DNA of 47,151 nucleotides. Source: an uncultured Endomicrobiia bacterium (GTDB lineage Bacteria; Elusimicrobiota; Endomicrobiia; DTEH01). The stretch covers positions 1 to 47,151 of the forward strand of contig CALFVX010000016.1 of assembly GCA_937928765.1 (NCBI GenBank). Direction: 5' to 3'. This document shows positions 47,001-47,151 of the stretch, piece after piece (position 1 is the stretch's first letter; each line of letters starts with the position of its first letter). A model generated the notes under the pieces. It was not told the origin of the DNA and made no database searches. It saw only the letters and a program-made list of their open reading frames with translations. Both the position numbers and the translations under genes were made by a program.

Positions 47001-47151
47001 AGTAACATTTTCTATTTGGATCCCATTAGGACCCGTTATAGCCAACTGTTCTTCTTTATATCCCCAATAAGCATTATTCCATATATCTTCTGCGCCATTC
47101 CAGCTTCCTGTCTGAATATAATTCATTTTTACAGCAAGATCAGCAAAATAT
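35037..47151 (-). CDS. giant multidomain protein with beta-repeats, hydrophobic region and SecA-like ATPase (5' end outside window)
   Basis: At least 4029 residues (numbered here from the ATG at 47126); eight further codons are open to the window edge, so that Met is internal and the protein is longer. Layout: Gly/Asn/Thr-rich beta-repeat region to about residue 1190 with two copies of one large module; Gly/Ala-rich hydrophobic region (about 1213-1377) and further hydrophobic stretches to about 1670; a long helical region with no recognised domain (about 1720-2310); a SecA-like ATPase (about 2319-3080); a helical, Lys/Glu-rich region; a C39-like domain (about 3620-3740); a helical tail ending after TQKIRGSA. 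It is likely at or across the membrane. Giant surface proteins with SecA-like parts are known from Omnitrophota, but no function is established. A self-export or adhesion/predation role is inference. Confidence 0.88.
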   Translation of the reverse strand, partial: YFADLAVKMNYIQTGSWNGAEDIWNNAYWGYKEEQLAITGPNGIQIENVTVAYTAIGLISVSDAECIYTNSDGSKVKGVLLAGARIDNNKIIEGEFKFSGTIEIKKKEPQSENTNVSAGIMPVVNTNAVVVETENSYLCSNGIVSIRGGEWAVMGIGATFKAGSSLGYFRSDGTGRVIKVTSGAIRLEGYDSNGEAIYVSEGGIARTTVITKTKDENIYVSIKPDKDGQFKKITQSEYKKLSDEEKANYKLDHKGTGKINTGNINYVYNKNGIVSAYTVIKGVGDTLEGYGKIAEGSIIQYFRVGKTELNGRTYNVLARDAEGNLISAGIYYKNVKVVVNASRKGGVRYEYVEDEMGGVRRRAISEKPLQGTITYSFNGYENNLSVSVTANVKHGNQEYTSGEVYNDTSGRKLVVVRDENGKVIVAFDISKGEKGKNNISLANGAYDVHIDKVRKGIHFEFDNGNIDENRTHKLAKIGKEWKEVKDLTNYTNLLNADVVATQNGFYFLDKDGWRQLKQGEKLNGWKLEGDKLVKQGTTQEVLGGNITNLDGKLNINGIGKFAITVDGRLQSLSDIVGGYTNLDGSKVRVTLLKGSEIVGVRNDSGGINYIVNNGLLQIGQQGVNFEVKGTGGGSGSTLLTSRTNAKVIEVKENNSTRYTVSDGVLDIQNGEFVVRGDGAVFKEGSQLADVGKVTGGSLTMRYSSDDRVVYSAVSGEVKTELTLDERRTLTVHYDTNGVTKGYITHDVAGKTIELDGHNAKATQGQIVYNLETTKVEIGGKNYNILATDKEGNYIVSSVEYKDVKASSTVSTKELSITYEYYINGTYDVKTEKFTGQWDTKVSIKDANLNNANPMSASIVNTTDGKTLAIAKDQDKQYAYEITNTSISRANGVYQMLTGIYGKGENTLYIYGSLTSQNGEITEYNPYASISGKINKVEIDANLSYNTNTGYFELIDKKTGKLIETQFSGKYNGQNITYTIQGLKVDEKGTINIVANIFLDRNSSINEIKVNPESLALGGSTQEYQEDKQNKSFTEKYRLEVTKDKDGNWNIKNIGNTQAIFTVEISLQEAVTGNIKSMTFVAFKEGTVVVAGKGGFGVNVKGIIEREINKGNSVYVNVDRRINVTEGTEIRIHNEGGISDNLQFCRGRVEISDSFIITDSEGKTLYNGSRTLSMLDGNILSLRSEEDKFEIGKGIYIDLTTLNYELGKTTLTKVKDFVSTNWDGLLAAAGTGAAVGAAVGAWGAGIGAIPGAIIGGILGVVGYTVGNLLSGGKGGGITGNNIIDGAINGVLGGISVGFVSSLATASVNITKSILAGTARQAIIQSAKTAAANVFTRQVAIRFATGFAVGSLSTGGYIYANNGTITSKDISTILLGGLSGGLLAAGGFRNFASITGTQATVGNNMMLNIVLTGAKNLAISNFVLKPYLNDMIDNSSFLSPEDKQIWKKIANNAVDTWVFLSLPTKQLPVEKTTQGFFRGLWETTKTATIDTIFNKKGLIGAGIGFGAGAAYEGSQVLFGWGDKNFDWSTVLGTTIAGWTAGNVLNLGKRAFIDPETGLTAIQQLRNNLRLTELLPRTVSMVKDIIFFQAGFTGVLAGLNYVTNGAIVNGLKSIPGLYTLDSYGLNLIDSIDYLSSSSSFTSFLYKLSDQAAQTVSSKDIWIFSLGVAFAMPLLSPIVTSIPGLGTIMRPISYIGENVSFGNRILNRIWKFGYEEGFQEVIPGLLGGKFLPHSASEVFQELFDRTPDGFRFVNSGNTASSKIESGYYQSVENIRSVNEQNLKTTQTAINGLLSQQGVNNVKVEIVQSPQGADVAGKVRIVDTTISGVPVTVSEIEFSNAKGLQNIALSFAEASVSGINTPSEFAARVKQDYTVLTNNSELNIDRLSSQQKVDFINGVSAFYGVNECITSDGKIDIVGIKEYSSALNNTELANLTYGITPVVLSLTNNNPKKEQLKDIVSASINNLTQNTVNVPTIENVSTLVEVTNFVYSSVLPSSYKQSLVNKLLPSLNTVLATVDIPLSVTKDSPYEEQKKFEMVNERLLPSLNNLANTILHNGNREDLLLFQQAVVSNPQLVKTARDWSLIELAKLQVLQQPAEGVIPPVLHDLVNAITKYNQKDIERLLQDLSNVDNQTKLNILNFVSTILAEQRHSGLNIDNNLVNRVIDVVRLIDTQQISDAQKKILFNTIAKLEFVSGITAKEEIFGENISNLVKTDAAYKQAKDNVRLVYGSVVEVNNEIKQVVSLSQEVFTAVQSGKYDLNLREQKLRGIYTSELQSSDEKVKKKAEEKINRILQNFNDYINSVNLEGLSNEEKAVVLSAGIMLAVVEYKVQQWKGETFKFNSAQRDAFKAITAQMFAEKEQHRYTHILRTGGGKTFIAMLSTFLLRAQTPNNRFVAAFTNTIDNAKDLKKHYDEIFGSELGEVVVIDVEMLEKSRENKSKLREILEKASIVVTTYDIWSGLVAQTFSTLLSEDKPYGKHNIDILRRNGIEIVKDASGRVTFAEATQAKQAVDILLKEGMGLDSSDIELPLSKIGSAVADEIDFFSTIPMQALAVSQGKYSTAAKLVNYYNELKDLTTIPGYEITSKDIQKLVEKYRELGVDQARINRDLANSRRDIGHLDRMASIYQQINNLIEQELQEKEILQQVKQNLPEGVSEEQLLAEIKQFKENFVAQQYFKELASITAELYKKSNPYKGEIKIGDRRIKISDIWQFGSRNLIEELMGIEVKEDTSELNKKVKSENKQEVDLRKLIREKAKSLAEKYKGLFTEQQIIEHLWNGIGAHGMKEGNEYTVRDSRIYITNLGREVENLTLPAGMMQVLEAKHNVDISRPNAETYISNSVFAMSLFDDIVGLTGTVSSGVDTSVLKRMGFEKNGTAPKAESHWRLFQTQKGMVRFIYEATQRLNQKGIANFNLIITPNSALSRYVYEELLKLGVNENEIKFVYADVTDEELMKLRDEVKKGQYKFVIADGYLLGRGWDVGKMLQAADVLKESQSATVDKVQATLWLLEPELMTETQMLQAAGRIDPFGDNRFDTSKWTKDIISLVSIENAREVETLKQQAEKNNWEWTIDIITENLQKVQLENEEDALRKAGQKVVVSAQKQWIEEHKESPPTVKQVEERLSQEGFSKEVVNKIKKSAGITQQQKEQLTSEQQFRLNVILQYYEILRGLMVSPDDKLLLNLAPTKEEVDKISQVSNEEYVLSLIGLVLDKLTSNDIKLAVKKSELEGIKVVLQKLKQTKDKVEQAVSKLTLEQRENLNELIELSKPYRFVRNDKGEIVDIKVNSRIEIAKAALRIRIEYPEYYSATKDLAKAQQELEKSKTELVSSVLRGNVENLEVINIAGIIIGIEVNNEGVAVINDKKAEEVTKVLRNIKEVNDGDVSILSRLTYKDIKDVAEARKSSAEIIEKLAPKGSQLKRLTKEIKGLEVQSATIAQLKEVLIKEKGQQLFNDEDIIRVILVADLRLDRTEAKRIYENYVKATKKSQDFADTLTIAQLKDVKELENLYRQYQIQQGEKLSREIVTGKEDVGIKERITRWLDEYMQAPLSKKVGMLAGLGLDKFVSITNIDEVSDRITEFVNAINEDRLTNEQLINSAINSVEAIIGNVSGLSITGLATVGYLTDIITGVITAQDFLSAPQLTIQAVKQMLSYAGLEGYDILRLEPENISDVLKLDAEQFRSGIIAHLESSGGKGHFVVIKPISNNGKIELKVFDNGKVHDLAFYNKNGYKFTGLILADRNTREYLEEQKIVVETVGEPKLLKAAGSGIQQPVQSLLTNMVKQTLGNQSTESLAIQLVEKLNETVAQRKFDTEVSNNMKEIVAGITDIINGVSNTEFEKIRSEGVGECVLFKKAGLEIIYYHDVSEEDINKIKQQYEMARNILGENIVRHTISVIKINDKNTVVVVREKTSPLDSIQQQEQIAGVEKIQEKLWRHKVYDKELASSDWKNNYGVSQDGKVVLKNPTVFEKVSLEEVAMIPIGEIVQVNEELREFKDNYLLKYWGIREGGFGPDPFGLITVAGKLVGNIKEINNLRSLTQKIRGSA
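35907..36269 (-). other. C39-like domain, catalytic Cys apparently absent
   Basis: Residues about 3620-3740. The second half follows the C39 peptidase pattern: SGIIAHLESSGGKGHFVVIK (H3681), then VFDNGKVHDL (D3700) and YKFTGLIL. Where C39 peptidases have an N-terminal Cys (Cys-Gly-Pro/Val-type helix start) this domain reads AQDFLSAPQLTIQAVKQML with no Cys. It may be a non-catalytic C39-like binding domain. Confidence 0.5.
37887..40172 (-). other. SecA-like ATPase domain of the second giant protein
   Basis: Residues about 2319-3080. Motor motifs are present: Q-type entry RDAFKAITAQM, Walker A LRTGGGKTFIA (K2363), Walker B VADEIDFF (D2528), GLTGTV (G2840, compare SecA GMTGTA), GRGWDVG (2963, compare GRGTDI) and QAAGRIDPFGD (R3012). 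Before GLTGT the segment YTVRDSRIYITNLGRE then LEAKHNVDI matches the SecA order VKDGEVVIVDE.TGR then IEAKE.V. The family call is therefore SecA-type rather than a generic helicase. The Walker-A-to-B spacing and the insert with long helices differ from housekeeping SecA. Confidence 0.75.
42996..43490 (-). other. Gly/Ala-rich hydrophobic region of the second giant protein
   Basis: Residues about 1213-1377. GxxxG- and AxxxG-type spacing is dense (GLLAAAGTGAAVGAAVGAWG, then IPGAIIGGILGVVGY), like glycine-zipper membrane segments of secreted pore-forming or phage-tail proteins. Several membrane-length helices follow (SISVGFVSSLATASV-type stretches, AIRFATGFAVGSL, LLGGLSGGLLAAGG). It probably inserts into or crosses a membrane. 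Confidence 0.65.
44464..45420 (-). repeat. second copy of a large beta-rich module
   Basis: Residues about 570-887 of the second giant protein, co-linear with the module at 45816-46955. It is about 60 residues shorter, missing the Lys-rich stretch that in the first copy holds KKLSDEEKANYKL. A stretch of about 130 residues (DKDGWRQLKQGEKLNGW and onward) separates the copies. Confidence 0.7.
45816..46955 (-). repeat. first copy of a large beta-rich module
   Basis: Residues about 58-436 of the second giant protein. It shares, in the same order, these landmarks with the copy at 44464-45420: YTNSDGSKV/YTNLDGSKV; TNAVVVE/TNAKVIE; GATFKAGSSL/GAVFKEGSQL; KTELNGRTYNVLARDAEGN versus KVEIGGKNYNILATDKEGN; and SLANGAYDV versus SRANGVYQM. 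Divergence is high at the DNA level, so it is an old internal duplication. Confidence 0.7.

Noticed and set aside
1-47151. CRISPR arrays, insertion sequences or prophage genes
   Set aside because: No regularly spaced repeats, transposase, integrase or terminal inverted repeats were seen on reading the window.

Overview
The window is AT-rich (roughly 30% GC by eye) and comes from a diderm bacterium: it has lipoprotein signals, a TolC/HlyD/RND efflux system and a PilT ATPase. Two enormous, adjacent, same-strand genes fill about half of it: a 3235-residue protein and a protein of more than 4029 residues that runs off the right edge. Giant genes with mixed enzymatic, repeat and SecA-like parts are known from Omnitrophota (candidate phylum OP3) and relatives. 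I infer an Omnitrophota-like organism with moderate confidence; no rRNA or ribosomal marker is present to settle it.

Left part (169-7614, all minus strand): a tight, operon-like series. In transcription order it is tpiA, pduL, tRNA-Pro(GGG), rpiB, a small secreted helical-repeat protein, a lipoprotein, deoC, pilT, an uncharacterised acidic protein and a DnaA-like AAA+ ATPase. The four enzymes fit one route: DeoC makes glyceraldehyde-3-phosphate and acetaldehyde, TpiA and RpiB handle sugar phosphates, and PduL converts acyl-CoA to acyl-phosphate. The DnaA-like protein lacks the DNA-binding domain IV and carries instead a C-terminal domain that also appears to end its neighbour.

Middle (7741-19045): a GAF-GGDEF diguanylate cyclase, a small zinc-ribbon membrane protein, and a TolC - membrane-fusion - RND - RND cluster that looks like a heteromeric efflux pump. 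Divergent from it are two small tandem paralogous membrane-anchored proteins, followed by a hairpin terminator shared with the convergent gene.

Right of that (19074-24475, minus strand): two secreted, RHS/YD-like paralogs (one with an EF-hand loop), a small unknown protein, a broken lipoprotein gene and a single-domain response regulator. Similar T-rich, CACA-containing elements lie in front of the secreted genes and again beyond the second giant gene.

The giants (24633-47151): the first carries, in order, a membrane anchor, a ChaN/Tiki-like domain, hydrophobic segments, an HExxH motif, a degenerate HAD domain, a phosphoribosyltransferase-like domain, an alpha-glucan phosphorylase-like (GT35) domain, a GH13-like glucanotransferase domain and an amylo-1,6-glucosidase (GH133) domain. 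Together these would be a complete glycogen-breakdown machine in one chain. The second has two diverged copies of a large beta-rich module, a Gly-rich hydrophobic region, a long helical region, a SecA-like ATPase and a C39-like C-terminal domain. These two proteins and the DnaA-like/partner pair are the best candidates for undescribed biology.
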